Source of the DNA: an uncultured Pelagibacteraceae bacterium
GTDB taxonomy: Bacteria; Pseudomonadota; Alphaproteobacteria; Pelagibacterales; Pelagibacteraceae
Direction of reading: 5' to 3'
Assembly: GCA_902543535.1 (NCBI GenBank)
Contig: CACBYG010000003.1
Span: 62,001 to 126,000, forward strand
Length of the DNA stretch: 64,000 bases
Shown: positions 39,818 through 49,629 of the stretch, in pieces
How the letters are laid out: every line of letters starts with the position of its first letter
Position numbering within the stretch: the first letter of the stretch is position 1
The notes under the pieces: model-generated
Seen by the model: the letters and a program-made list of their open reading frames with translations, nothing else
Database searches by the model: none
What the model was told of the DNA's origin: nothing
Translations under genes and position numbers: made by a program

Positions 39818-41971
39818 ATGGAATTTTTAAAAAAAAACCCAAAAATATTTCAATGGTTATTTTTATTAATTGTTTTTTTTGCATTATGTTTTGCAATTGA
39901 AGTCCCTGAAACATATAAATTTATAAGAGGTCAGGCAGAGTTTGTTAAAGATCCTAACCAAAGTACCTTTGTGTTTGCAGGTAAGGAGGTAAGGTATTAC
40001 GCTTTTGATGTCTTTTGGAGATTACCCCCATTACTTGGATGGTTACCTATTTGGATAAACGACTCACTAGTTTTCTTAATGAACGACTGGATGCCAATAG
40101 AGTTTTGGAATGAAGATACTCAAGAATTTAAAACTCGACCATTACTAGTAGAAATCACTAGAAAAATATCGTTTTTTATGACGTTTTTAATAGAGTTGAT
40201 TAGAGAAATTTTAATAGGTGGATTAAATACAGTTGTAACATTTACGAGTTGGGACTGGATTAGTGAAAATCCTTGGGCAGAGCTACCTGGCTTACCTTGG
40301 ACTATAGTTACTGCCGGTGCAGTATTGCTCAGTTATCATCTAAGCGGTAAGGGCTTAGCTTTATTTGCAGGCTTAGTTTTAATTTACATATCTACATTTG
40401 GTCAATGGAAACCTTCAATGCAAACTCTCTCCTTTATATTAGTTGCAGCACCGTTGTCATTTATTTTTGGTTTAGGCTTGGGTATAGCGGCGTTTAAAAG
40501 TAAACGTTTAGAGAAAGCTTTATACCCAATACTCTTGGTTATGCAAACTATGCCACAATATGCAGTTTTAGTTCCAGCAATGGTTCTGTTTGGAGTTGGT
40601 GACCACGCTGCAGTAATTATAACTATGGTTGTGGCAATTCCACCTATGATATTATTAACTTTATTAGGTTTAAGAGCAATACCTCCTGAAATAATTGAAT
40701 CAGGTAAAATGAGTGGATGTGATAATTGGCAACTGATGTTTCAAGTATTAATTCCCACAGCTAGAAGAGATATATTAATTGGAGTTAACCAGGTTATAAT
40801 GGTTTGTTTTTCAATGGCAGTGATATCAGCTTTTATAGCTGCAAAAGGTTTAGGATATAATTTACTCTTAGCATTAAATAGATTGGATATTGGTATGGCT
40901 TTGGAAGCTGGTTTGTGCATTAGTTTGATTGCAATATTGTTAGATAAAATGTCTTTAGCTTGGGCAAATAAACAAACAGACTATTTCGGCAATCTTACAT
41001 ACTTCGAGAGAAATAAAAACACTATATTTTTTATTGGTTCATTTGTTATTGGAATTATACTTGCTTATGTAGGAACTTTTTTGTTCAAAGGTACATTCAA
41101 TTATTTATTTGAAATTCCACATAATAAAGGAATATCAACTGCAGATTTTTGGAACAAGGGAGTTGATTGGATCTTTGATACATTCTTTGTTTATATAAAA
41201 GCATTTAACACTTGGTTAATTCAAGAAGTATTACAGCCAATGCGAGCGCTTTATTTAAGAATGCCCGCTGTTGCTACAATAGTTTTAGTAGTTGGGGCTG
41301 GTTACTTAATTGGTGGAATTAGATCAGCATTAGTAGTATGTGGGTTAACTTTATTTATAGCTCTTAGTCCATGGTGGGATAGAGCATTAGTTACAACATA
41401 CATGGCAACTTTTGGAGTTATAGTTTCATGTTTAATTGGCTTTACAGTTGGAACCTTGTGTTTTCAAAGTAAAAGTGCAGCGAAATTTATGCTTGGGGTT
41501 TGTGATATATTTCAAACCTTTCCATCCTTTGTCTATTTAATTCCAGTAATGATGTTATTTGGGATAACAGATACCTCAGTTTTAATTGCTGTAATCGTTT
41601 ACGCAACAATACCTGCAACCAGATATACAATTGAAGGCCTTAGAAGTGTTCCAATAGGTTTACACGAAGCTGCTACGATGTCTGGTGTAAACAAGTTTCA
41701 AAGATTAACAAAAATTGAATTCCCATTAGCCTTTCCTCACATGATGCTTGGTTTAAATCAAACAATAGTTTTTGCACTATTTATGGTAATTATTGGAGCT
41801 TTCATTGGGACAGAAGATTTAGGTCAATATATTTTAAAAGCTTTATCTGATAAAAATGGTGCAGGTATAGGTCTGACATTAGGTATTTGTGTAGCATTTA
41901 TAGGGTTAATTTTTGATAATTTGATAAGAACTTGGGTCGGTAAGAGAAAGAAACATTTAGGAATAGCCTAA
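39818..41971 (+). CDS. tmoV: Fused double-domain ABC permease (TmoV-like)
   Basis: A 717-residue permease containing two ProW-type permease domains in one chain: the first at about 200-390 with coupling loop EIIESGKMSGCDNWQLMFQV, the second at about 525-705 with GLHEAATMSGVNKFQRLTKI. Both carry the MSG-containing EAA motif, so one protein can replace the usual permease homodimer. An N-terminal section of about 190 residues has extra helices. This is consistent with TmoV of TMAO importers; the substrate class is inferred from tmoX, tdm and tmm. Confidence 0.83.
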   Translation: MEFLKKNPKIFQWLFLLIVFFALCFAIEVPETYKFIRGQAEFVKDPNQSTFVFAGKEVRYYAFDVFWRLPPLLGWLPIWINDSLVFLMNDWMPIEFWNEDTQEFKTRPLLVEITRKISFFMTFLIELIREILIGGLNTVVTFTSWDWISENPWAELPGLPWTIVTAGAVLLSYHLSGKGLALFAGLVLIYISTFGQWKPSMQTLSFILVAAPLSFIFGLGLGIAAFKSKRLEKALYPILLVMQTMPQYAVLVPAMVLFGVGDHAAVIITMVVAIPPMILLTLLGLRAIPPEIIESGKMSGCDNWQLMFQVLIPTARRDILIGVNQVIMVCFSMAVISAFIAAKGLGYNLLLALNRLDIGMALEAGLCISLIAILLDKMSLAWANKQTDYFGNLTYFERNKNTIFFIGSFVIGIILAYVGTFLFKGTFNYLFEIPHNKGISTADFWNKGVDWIFDTFFVYIKAFNTWLIQEVLQPMRALYLRMPAVATIVLVVGAGYLIGGIRSALVVCGLTLFIALSPWWDRALVTTYMATFGVIVSCLIGFTVGTLCFQSKSAAKFMLGVCDIFQTFPSFVYLIPVMMLFGITDTSVLIAVIVYATIPATRYTIEGLRSVPIGLHEAATMSGVNKFQRLTKIEFPLAFPHMMLGLNQTIVFALFMVIIGAFIGTEDLGQYILKALSDKNGAGIGLTLGICVAFIGLIFDNLIRTWVGKRKKHLGIA

Positions 41972-41979
41972 TTTTTAAT

Positions 41980-42939
41980 ATGAAAAAAATTTTGATTATA
42001 GGTGCAGGGGCTATGGGAGCTGCTTTTTCTATTCCTTTAATTGAAAATGGACACCATGTAACACTTTCTGAACCACATAATATTAAATTAATTAGTAAAT
42101 TAAATCTCAAAAAAAAGTTTCATCCGTCTTTAAAAATTAATTTACCAAAAAAAATAAAAACAAAAAAATTTGTTCCTGAAATGTTAAATTTACAATGGGA
42201 TCTTATAGTTGTAGCTGTAAGTTCCGTAGGAATAGAAATAATTAGTAAATATTTAGCACACCTTAAAAGTAAAACACCTATTTTGGTTCTTACTAAAGGA
42301 CTAAAGTTAGATAAAACAAAAAGAATTATTACTATGTCTGAACAGCTTAATAAAAATAACAACAAACTAAATATTTCTGTCTTAAAAGGCCCCTGCTTAG
42401 CAAAAGAGCTTGCTCGAAAAATAAAGAGTTACACTGTTATTGGGAATAAAAATATTAAGGTAGCAAAAGATATTGGGAAGATAATATCCACTAAGTATTA
42501 TAAGACAGAACATACAACTGATGTTAGAGGTGTAGAGTTTTCTTCAGCTATTAAAAATATATATTCTATGATAATTGGATCAGGACAAGGTGAGAACACA
42601 TCTTCAGCTTTATTTAGGAAATCCATTGATGAAATGGATTATTTAGTTAAACATTTTAAGGGAAAAAAAGAAACTGTTTATGGGCTTGCTGGTGTAGGTG
42701 ATCTGTACGTAAGTGCAGTTGGTGGCAGAAATAGTAAAATGGGTGATTATCTTGGTAAAGGTTTTACCTTTAAATCTGCCAAGAAAAAATTTATGAAAGA
42801 TGATACCGTTGAAGGTGCTGATCTTGCTTTCGAAATTGCTCCATACATTTTAAAGAAAATTAATCGTAAAAAAATCCCTCTAATGATTGCATTATTAAAT
42901 GCAATTACAAAAAATAAAAAATTGAAAATAAAATATTAA
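41980..42939 (+). CDS. GpsA-like NAD(P)-dependent glycerol-3-phosphate dehydrogenase paralogue
   Basis: A 319-residue 6-phosphogluconate-dehydrogenase-fold oxidoreductase. The N-terminal dinucleotide motif is ILIIGAGAMGAAFSIPL at about 4-20; GpsA-like landmarks are LTKGLKLD, VLKGPCLAKELA (normally SGPSFAxE), the catalytic-lysine region GVEFSSAIKNIYSM and GLAGVGDLYVS. The altered GPCLA loop suggests a paralogue rather than the housekeeping GpsA. It starts 8 bases after tmoV, so it is probably in the same transcript. Its substrate in a TMAO context is unclear. Confidence 0.7.
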   Translation: MKKILIIGAGAMGAAFSIPLIENGHHVTLSEPHNIKLISKLNLKKKFHPSLKINLPKKIKTKKFVPEMLNLQWDLIVVAVSSVGIEIISKYLAHLKSKTPILVLTKGLKLDKTKRIITMSEQLNKNNNKLNISVLKGPCLAKELARKIKSYTVIGNKNIKVAKDIGKIISTKYYKTEHTTDVRGVEFSSAIKNIYSMIIGSGQGENTSSALFRKSIDEMDYLVKHFKGKKETVYGLAGVGDLYVSAVGGRNSKMGDYLGKGFTFKSAKKKFMKDDTVEGADLAFEIAPYILKKINRKKIPLMIALLNAITKNKKLKIKY

Positions 42940-42942
42940 ATT

Positions 42943-44274
42943 TTATTTATTTAGAAAAGTTTTCATAGAGTCGTCCATTGCTTTTTCCCAAGGCGTATGG
43001 TGGATTGGAGCAATAGAACCAGTCACAGGTGAAGAAAAGGATTTATTTCTATAAGTTAAAATATCTTCAACTTTATGATGCTCCCACTCTTTGAAATGTT
43101 TTCTAATTAATTCAAAATCTATATTAGGATAATCTGACATTCCATGAAGTTCTTTGGTATACTCTGTTTGGAAATCTATCATCTGATCTGGATTTTCTAA
43201 TTTTTCTTCCATTCCAACCCACTTGTTTATGTCCTTTTCAATTTCATCATTACCAGGCATTTTGATTTTACCCATAATAATGTCTCTTGCATACCAAGCT
43301 TGGCAATCAAACATATTAAAAGTATGAAATTGATCCTGCATTCCTAAATATAAAATTTTATGATTATCTTGCCATACTACCCCCTTGTATAATTTTGGTG
43401 GGTATAATCTATTATGAGTTTTTAATTTTAAACTTTCATCTAAAAATGGAAAATGATGTAGATAACCAGTGCATAAAATTATGACATCTGCCTCTTGTTT
43501 TGTTCCATCTTTAAATATTGCATTTTTGCCATCAAGTTTATCTAAGTAATGAACTTCTTTCATACCTTTGGGCCATTTAAATCCCATTGGATTGTGCCTA
43601 TAGCCAATAGTAACACTTTTAGCTCCATATTTATTACACTGTAGGGCAACATCTTCTGCAGAATAGCTACTGCCAAGAACAATTACATTTTTATCTCTGA
43701 ATTCTTCTGCATCTCTAAAGTCGTGAGAATGCATAATTCTTCCAGGAAAGGAATTCATTCCCTTATATTCTGGGATAAAAGGAACAGAAAAATGACCAGT
43801 CGAAATAACCAAATAATCAAAATTTTCAGTTAAAATTTTATTATTAGCTTTATCTAGATAGCTAATTTCAAACTTGTCATTTTTAAATGATGTATTTGTA
43901 ACTCGAGTATTAAATTTAATTTTATGTTTTAAATTACCTTTGCTTACTCTTCCAATTATATAGTCATATAGAACTTCTCTAGGAGGAAAAGATGGTATTG
44001 GTTTACCAAAGTGTTCATCAAAAGAATAATCAGCAAACTCCAAACATTCTTTAGGACCGTTTGACCATAAATATCTGTACATGCTGTTTGGTACAGGATC
44101 TCCATATTGGTCAGAACCTGTTCTCCAGCTATAATTCCAAAGGCCACCCCAGTTATCTTGTTTTTCGAAACAAACTATTTCTGGTATTTTTTTACCTTTA
44201 TGTTCCAAATGTTCAAATGCTCTTAACATCGAAAGACCACATGGACCCGCACCTATAATTGCTACTCTAGACAT
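42943..44274 (-). CDS. tmm: Trimethylamine monooxygenase (Tmm)
   Basis: A 443-residue flavin-containing monooxygenase that oxidises trimethylamine to TMAO with FAD, NADPH and oxygen. FAD motif GAGPCG at 8-13; FMO signature FPGRIMHSHDF (FxGxxxHxxxF); NADPH motif GSSYSAED; also ILCTGYLHHFPFL typical of FMOs. WNYSWRTGSDQYGDPVPNSMY matches bacterial Tmm as I recall it. A ribosome binding site (AGGAAAA) precedes the ATG. It converges with the GpsA-like gene and diverges from the alcohol dehydrogenase gene. With tdm and tmoXWV nearby, the assignment is strong. Confidence 0.92.
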   Translation of the reverse strand: MSRVAIIGAGPCGLSMLRAFEHLEHKGKKIPEIVCFEKQDNWGGLWNYSWRTGSDQYGDPVPNSMYRYLWSNGPKECLEFADYSFDEHFGKPIPSFPPREVLYDYIIGRVSKGNLKHKIKFNTRVTNTSFKNDKFEISYLDKANNKILTENFDYLVISTGHFSVPFIPEYKGMNSFPGRIMHSHDFRDAEEFRDKNVIVLGSSYSAEDVALQCNKYGAKSVTIGYRHNPMGFKWPKGMKEVHYLDKLDGKNAIFKDGTKQEADVIILCTGYLHHFPFLDESLKLKTHNRLYPPKLYKGVVWQDNHKILYLGMQDQFHTFNMFDCQAWYARDIIMGKIKMPGNDEIEKDINKWVGMEEKLENPDQMIDFQTEYTKELHGMSDYPNIDFELIRKHFKEWEHHKVEDILTYRNKSFSSPVTGSIAPIHHTPWEKAMDDSMKTFLNK

Positions 44275-44351
44275 CTAAATTTTCCTATCATTAATAATTC
44301 TATAAATATATCTTACTAACAAAAAAAAGAAAAATAAAATTATTATTTAAT

Positions 44352-45509
44352 ATGAATCATAATTGGAATTACCCAACTTTGATGTGGGTAGGCGAAAATA
44401 GGATTAATGATCTAGTTGATGCCTGCCAAGAACTAAAAATATCAAATCCATTATTTGTTACTGATAAAGATTTAATTAATCTTGATATGATTAAACATAT
44501 ATTACAGAATTTAAAAAAAAAATTTAATAATTTAGAAATTTTTTCAAACTTTTCAGGAAATCCAATAGGTCAAAATGTAGATGAAGGTGTAAAAGTTTAT
44601 AACAAATCTAATTGCGACGGTGTAATAGCAATTGGTGGTGGAAGCGCACTTGATGTTGGTAAGGCAATAGCATTTATGTGCGGTCAAGAAAGGCCAATTT
44701 GGGATTTTGAGGATATTGGAGACTATTGGAAAAGAGCCGAAAGCTCTAAAATTCCAAGCATTATTGCAATACCTACAACAGCTGGAACAGGCTCTGAAAC
44801 TGGACGGGCTTCAGCAATTATAAATGAAGATACAGCTGTTAAAAAAATTATTTTTCATCCAAAGATGTTGCCATCAATTGTTATTTTAGATCCCATTTTA
44901 ACTTTAGATCTTTCGCCTAGATTAACAGCAGCGACTGGCATGGATGCATTAGCACATAATCTAGAGGCATTTTGTGCAAAAGGTTTTCATCCAATGGCAA
45001 ATGGTATTGCAATAGAAGGTATTAAATTAATTAAAAAATATTTAATTACTGCCTATAAAGATGGAAAAAATATTGAAGCAAGAATGAATTTACTTTCCGC
45101 TTCTTCGATGGGCTCAACTGCATTCCAAAAAGGTCTTGGTGCTATTCATTCTTTAAGTCATCCAGTTAACTCAAAGTTTAACATTCATCATGGTTTATCA
45201 AATGCAATATTTATGCCATATGTATTATCATTTAATAAAAGTGAAATAGAACACAAGATATTAGAAATTTGTGATTATTTAAATTTAAATAAAGGTTTTG
45301 ATAGTTTTTTAGAATGGATTTTAGATTTAAGAAAAGATTTAAATATACCTCATAAATTATCAGATGTGATGGACTGTAATAATATTAATCTTGATGAACT
45401 TTCTTTAATGGCTTTTGAAGATCCATCTACTGGAGGAAACCCAAAAAAAATTAATCAAAAGGATTTAAAAGAAATGTATAAAAAAAGCATTTCTGGAAAT
45501 TTGTTTTAA
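44352..45509 (+). CDS. Iron-containing (group III) alcohol dehydrogenase
   Basis: A 385-residue Fe-ADH. The NAD site GGGSALDVGKAIA is near residue 98, IPTTAGTGSETG near 140, and metal ligands lie in GMDALAHNLEAF and HSLSHPVNSKFNIHHGLSNA. It interconverts an alcohol and an aldehyde; substrate unknown. Placement divergent from tmm, and coupled by TAATG to a class I amidotransferase gene, suggests a role with formaldehyde or an amino aldehyde, which is inference. Confidence 0.86.
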   Translation: MNHNWNYPTLMWVGENRINDLVDACQELKISNPLFVTDKDLINLDMIKHILQNLKKKFNNLEIFSNFSGNPIGQNVDEGVKVYNKSNCDGVIAIGGGSALDVGKAIAFMCGQERPIWDFEDIGDYWKRAESSKIPSIIAIPTTAGTGSETGRASAIINEDTAVKKIIFHPKMLPSIVILDPILTLDLSPRLTAATGMDALAHNLEAFCAKGFHPMANGIAIEGIKLIKKYLITAYKDGKNIEARMNLLSASSMGSTAFQKGLGAIHSLSHPVNSKFNIHHGLSNAIFMPYVLSFNKSEIEHKILEICDYLNLNKGFDSFLEWILDLRKDLNIPHKLSDVMDCNNINLDELSLMAFEDPSTGGNPKKINQKDLKEMYKKSISGNLF

Positions 45510-46297
45510 TGAAAAAAATATTGATTGTTGAAGGAAATTTGAGAGAAGAAAATCAAAATTTTTCATCTGCAGGTATTCAAACGCATACTGAAAGTTTGAA
45601 GGATAGTCTTAGTTTTTTCACAAAAGATTTAACTACAGATGTTGTTAATCCTTCATCAGATGAAAATATATTTAAAAATATAGACGATCTGAACAGTTAT
45701 GATGGACTTATTTGGGGCGGTAGTAGCTTAAATATTTATAACGACACTCCTGAAATTAGAAGACAGATTCAGTTTATGAAAGAATGTCAAAAAAAAATTA
45801 AAAAAATCTTAGCAATATGTTGGGGTATGCAAGTAGCTGTCACAGCTGCAGGAGGTGAGGTCAAAAAAGGTACTAAAGGTTCACACAAAGGAATTGCAGT
45901 TGATATTGAAATAAATGAAAGGGGATTAAACCATCCACTTTACAAAAATAAAAAAAAAAAATTTAATACACCTGCTTTTAATTTTGATGAAGTAGTTACC
46001 ATGCCACAAAATTCTGTATTATTAGCTTCAAATCCAATTAATAAAGTTCAAGGTCTAAACTTTAAAGTAAATGATTGTGATATCTGGGGGCTTCAATATC
46101 ATCCAGAAATTACATTTAACAAAATGATTAACATTATTGTTTTTAGAAAAGAGAAGCTATTAAAAAAAGAAGCTTTTAGTGACGAGAAGGAAATTAACAA
46201 TCACATACAACATATTGAAATTGAAAATAAGAAGCTTGATAAAATTTCTAGGATGAGGGAATTAGAAAATTGGTTAAATTACCTTAATTTAGAATAA
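45509..46297 (+). CDS. Class I glutamine amidotransferase/gamma-glutamyl hydrolase-like
   Basis: A 262-residue free-standing class I GATase. Catalytic Cys is in [12 protein letters not shown] near residue 107; the His-x-Glu pair is in [10 protein letters not shown] near 195. The C-terminal 60 residues are highly charged and helical ([20 protein letters not shown]). It resembles the glutaminase domain of GMP synthase without a synthetase partner, as in PuuD-like hydrolases. It could hydrolyse gamma-glutamyl amides such as those made by GmaS or GlnT; that is inference. It overlaps the convergent fhs gene by 9 bases. Confidence 0.72.
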   Translation: MKKILIVEGNLREENQNFSSAGIQTHTESLKDSLSFFTKDLTTDVVNPSSDENIFKNIDDLNSYDGLIWGGSSLNIYNDTPEIRRQIQFMKECQKKIKKILAICWGMQVAVTAAGGEVKKGTKGSHKGIAVDIEINERGLNHPLYKNKKKKFNTPAFNFDEVVTMPQNSVLLASNPINKVQGLNFKVNDCDIWGLQYHPEITFNKMINIIVFRKEKLLKKEAFSDEKEINNHIQHIEIENKKLDKISRMRELENWLNYLNLE

Positions 46298-47974
46298 TCC
46301 TTCGATATCACCTTTATCATTTAGTTTAATAGAGTCAGCCGCTGGAACACGTGGAAGTCCTGGCATAGTCATAATTGCTCCACAAACAACAACAATAAAT
46401 TCAGCACCTGAAGAAAGTCTTATTTCTCTTACAGGCAAAACATGGCCTGTTGGTGCACCTTTAAGATTTGGATCAGTTGAAAAACTGTATTGTGTTTTCG
46501 CTACACAAATTGGCAATTCTCCATAACCTGCCTCCTCAAAACCTTTTAATTGATCTCTTATTTTTGTATCAGCAATCACTTCATCAGCTCTATAAATTTC
46601 TTTTGCAATTGTCTCTATCTTTTTAAACAGAGGTGTTTTACTTTCATAAAGAAAATTAAACTTAGCATCTTTTTTTTCGCACAAATCAGCAACGTGTGCC
46701 GCTAATTCTTTTGTTCCTTCACCACCATTTGCCCAGTGTGTGCATAAACTTGCTTTAACCCCTAAGTTTTCACAAAAATCAATTAAAGCTTTAACTTCAC
46801 TATCTGTATCTTTAATAAAATGATTAACCGCAATCGCAACAGGTAATCCAAATTTTTTTACATTTTCTATATGTCTTTCAAGATTCACTAGACCTTTTTT
46901 TAAAGCCTCAACATTTTCATTTTTTAAATCATCCTTTGCAATACCACCATGCATTTTTAAAGCTCTGATTGTTGCTACGATGACAACACAACTCGGTTTC
47001 AAATTAGATTTTCTGCACTTAATATCTAAAAACTTTTCTGCTCCAAGGTCTGCACCAAAACCTGCTTCTGTTACAACATAGTCTGCAAGTTTTAATCCAG
47101 TTTTAGTTGCTATAACAGAGTTACATCCGTGTGCAATATTTGCAAAAGGACCACCATGAATAATCGCAGGATTATTTTCTAATGTTTGAGTTACATTTGG
47201 TCTGATCGCATCTTTTAATAATACAGTCATTGGACCATGTGCTTTTAAGTCTTTCGCGTAAACTGGTTTCTTGTCTCTTGTATAAGCAATTGTAATATTG
47301 CCAATTCTTTTTTCTAAATCTTCCAAATCATTTGATAAGCAGAAAATTGCCATAATTTCTGAAGCAACAGTAATATCAAATCCGTCTTCCCTAGGAAAAC
47401 CATTTGCTACTCCTCCTAAATTTATGTTTATTGATCTTAATGAACGGTCGTTCATATCCATAACTCTTTTCCAAACAATCCGTCTTACATCTATATCTAA
47501 TTTGTTGCCCCAATAGATATGATTATCGATTAATGCAGATAATAGATTATGAGCTGAAGTAATTGCATGAAAATCTCCAGTAAAATGTAAATTAATTTGT
47601 TCCATTGGAACAACTTGAGCATAACCTCCTCCAGCAGCACCACCTTTCATCCCAAATGAAGGCCCAAGACTTGGTTCTCTTAAACAAACTATAGATTTTT
47701 TCCCGATTTTATTTAATCCATCATTTAAACCAACTGAAGTAGTGGTTTTTCCTTCACCAGCAGGTGTAGGTGTAATTGCAGTGACTAAAATTAGTTTCCC
47801 TTCTGGTTTATCTTTTAATGTGTTTAAATACTCCAGATTAATTTTTGCAATGTGTCGTCCCATTGGACTGAAAGCAGTACTTTCATCTGGAACATTTATC
47901 TTTGCTAATACCTCATTTATAGGCTGCATTTTTGCCTCTCGAGCTATTTGGATATCTGATTTAACATCACTCAT
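46289..47974 (-). CDS. fhs: Formate-tetrahydrofolate ligase
   Basis: A 561-residue enzyme of normal Fhs length. The P-loop is [16 protein letters not shown] near residue 70; other conserved blocks are [34 protein letters not shown] and [15 protein letters not shown]. Fhs interconverts formate plus ATP with 10-formyl-THF. Next to soxBDAG and the demethylases, it likely completes oxidation of THF-bound methyl carbon to formate with ATP gain, or recaptures formate. It diverges from soxB across 128 bases. Confidence 0.96.
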   Translation of the reverse strand: MSDVKSDIQIAREAKMQPINEVLAKINVPDESTAFSPMGRHIAKINLEYLNTLKDKPEGKLILVTAITPTPAGEGKTTTSVGLNDGLNKIGKKSIVCLREPSLGPSFGMKGGAAGGGYAQVVPMEQINLHFTGDFHAITSAHNLLSALIDNHIYWGNKLDIDVRRIVWKRVMDMNDRSLRSININLGGVANGFPREDGFDITVASEIMAIFCLSNDLEDLEKRIGNITIAYTRDKKPVYAKDLKAHGPMTVLLKDAIRPNVTQTLENNPAIIHGGPFANIAHGCNSVIATKTGLKLADYVVTEAGFGADLGAEKFLDIKCRKSNLKPSCVVIVATIRALKMHGGIAKDDLKNENVEALKKGLVNLERHIENVKKFGLPVAIAVNHFIKDTDSEVKALIDFCENLGVKASLCTHWANGGEGTKELAAHVADLCEKKDAKFNFLYESKTPLFKKIETIAKEIYRADEVIADTKIRDQLKGFEEAGYGELPICVAKTQYSFSTDPNLKGAPTGHVLPVREIRLSSGAEFIVVVCGAIMTMPGLPRVPAADSIKLNDKGDIEGLF

Positions 47975-48102
47975 TATTAATTCTATAAATTATATGTTAT
48001 CGTTGCAGACTTCTTATCCTTTTTTGTCATATTTGGAAACTTCTAAAAAATATATATAAAAAAAATAAGAACTATTTATATTCTTTGTTATAAAATTAAT
48101 GA

Positions 48103-49359
48103 ATGCAAAAATACTCCATATTCAATTTAGTTAAAAACGCATTCTCTAATCATGAAAACTGGGATTTAGCTTGGAAGGATCCAACTCCAAAAGAGGAATA
48201 TGATGTAGTTATTATTGGTGGTGGAGGCCATGGACTTGCCACTGCATATTATCTTGCAAAAGAACATAATATTACAAAAGTTGCAATTATCGAAAAAGGT
48301 TGGATAGGTGGTGGAAACGTTGGAAGAAATACAACGATAATTAGATCAAACTATATGCATGATGAGAACGCTCTCTTCAGTGAGTTTGGAATGGATCTTT
48401 GGAGAAAAATGAGCCAAGATTTAAATTATAATGTGATGTTCTCACCAAGAGGAATTATTAATCTTGCACACTCTGATGCACAAATGAATGCCTACGCAAG
48501 ACGAGGAAATTCGATGAGATTAAATGGAATTGATGCTGTTTTATTAAACCGTGAACAAGTAAAAGAAATAATTCCAATGGCTGACTTTTCAGAAAATGTA
48601 AGGTTTCCAATTTTTGGAGGATTAATGCAGCCAAGTGCAGGAACAGCAAGACATGATGCAGTTGCTTGGGGATATGCACGTCAAGCAGACTCTATGGGTG
48701 TTGATATAATTCAAAATTGTGAAGTAACTGGCTTTGACGTTACAGCAGGTAAGATTAACGGCATAAGAACATCTCGAGGAAACATAAAAACTAAAAAAGT
48801 TGGATTATGTGTTGCAGGAAGCACAAATATTTTAGCTGAAAAATTAAATATGACTTTACCAATAGAAACTCATCTTCTTCAAGCATGCGTATCAGAGCCT
48901 GTTAAACCAATTTTAGATAGAGTTGTAACTTTTGGTGCAGGTCACTTTTACATAAGCCAATCTGATAAAGGAGAAATGGTAATGGGAGGAGACCTTGATG
49001 GATATAATAGTTATGCTCAAAGAGGAAATTTACCAACTCTTCAGCATGTTTTAACGGAGGGAATTGCAATGATGCCTTTTTTAAGCAAATTAAAAATGCT
49101 CAGAACCTGGGGTGGTATAATGGATATGTCAATGGATGGTTCACCTATTATAGATAAAACACATATTGATGGTTTGTATTTAAACTGTGGTTGGTGTTAT
49201 GGTGGTTTTAAAGCAACGCCAGCTTCAGGTTGGACATTCGCACATACAATCGCTCAAAACAGAGTTCACGAACTAAATGCTGGATTTAGTCTAAATCGAT
49301 TTAGTACAGGCCATTTAATTGATGAAAAAGGACTTGGTACGAAGACTTGGATATCTTAA
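48103..49359 (+). CDS. soxB: Sarcosine oxidase beta subunit
   Basis: A 418-residue flavoprotein, first of four sox genes. FAD motif VVIIGGGGHGLATAYYLAKE near residue 35; GNVGRNTTIIRSNYM is the conserved flavin contact; GTARHDAVAWGYARQAD carries the histidine equivalent to the covalent FMN attachment residue of TSOX. It oxidises sarcosine to glycine, with the methyl group going to THF bound on the alpha subunit. One base, then zero-length gaps and overlaps, connect it to soxD, soxA and soxG. The close match to SoxB argues against calling this operon mgdABCD. Confidence 0.93.
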   Translation: MQKYSIFNLVKNAFSNHENWDLAWKDPTPKEEYDVVIIGGGGHGLATAYYLAKEHNITKVAIIEKGWIGGGNVGRNTTIIRSNYMHDENALFSEFGMDLWRKMSQDLNYNVMFSPRGIINLAHSDAQMNAYARRGNSMRLNGIDAVLLNREQVKEIIPMADFSENVRFPIFGGLMQPSAGTARHDAVAWGYARQADSMGVDIIQNCEVTGFDVTAGKINGIRTSRGNIKTKKVGLCVAGSTNILAEKLNMTLPIETHLLQACVSEPVKPILDRVVTFGAGHFYISQSDKGEMVMGGDLDGYNSYAQRGNLPTLQHVLTEGIAMMPFLSKLKMLRTWGGIMDMSMDGSPIIDKTHIDGLYLNCGWCYGGFKATPASGWTFAHTIAQNRVHELNAGFSLNRFSTGHLIDEKGLGTKTWIS

Positions 49360-49629
49360 ATGCTTCATATTAAATGTCCGTATTGTGGGATGAGATCACA
49401 AAATGAATTTTCTTATGGTGGGGATGCTAGCGTAAAAAGACCTGAGCTTAATAAAGAAATCTCTGATGAAGAATGGGATAACTTTGTTTATAATCGAAAA
49501 AGTCCAAGAGGTAAGCACTTAGAGTTGTGGCAGCATCTATCTGGATGTAGACAATGGATTAAAGTGGAAAGAGACACTGCTACTCACGAAATATTTAATA
49601 CTTATAAAGCTGATGAGGAAATTTCATAA
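49360..49629 (+). CDS. soxD: Sarcosine oxidase delta subunit
   Basis: An 89-residue zinc-binding subunit starting directly after the soxB stop. Cys6 and Cys9 (KCPYCGMRS) with His59 and Cys63 (QHLSGCRQW) reproduce exactly the zinc ligand positions known for TSOX delta. It stabilises the complex. Its stop overlaps the soxA start (TAATG). Confidence 0.93.
   Translation: MLHIKCPYCGMRSQNEFSYGGDASVKRPELNKEISDEEWDNFVYNRKSPRGKHLELWQHLSGCRQWIKVERDTATHEIFNTYKADEEIS

Noticed and set aside
47742-48059. Plus-strand 105-aa ORF
   Set aside because: Mostly antisense to fhs, no ribosome binding site and no recognisable domain.
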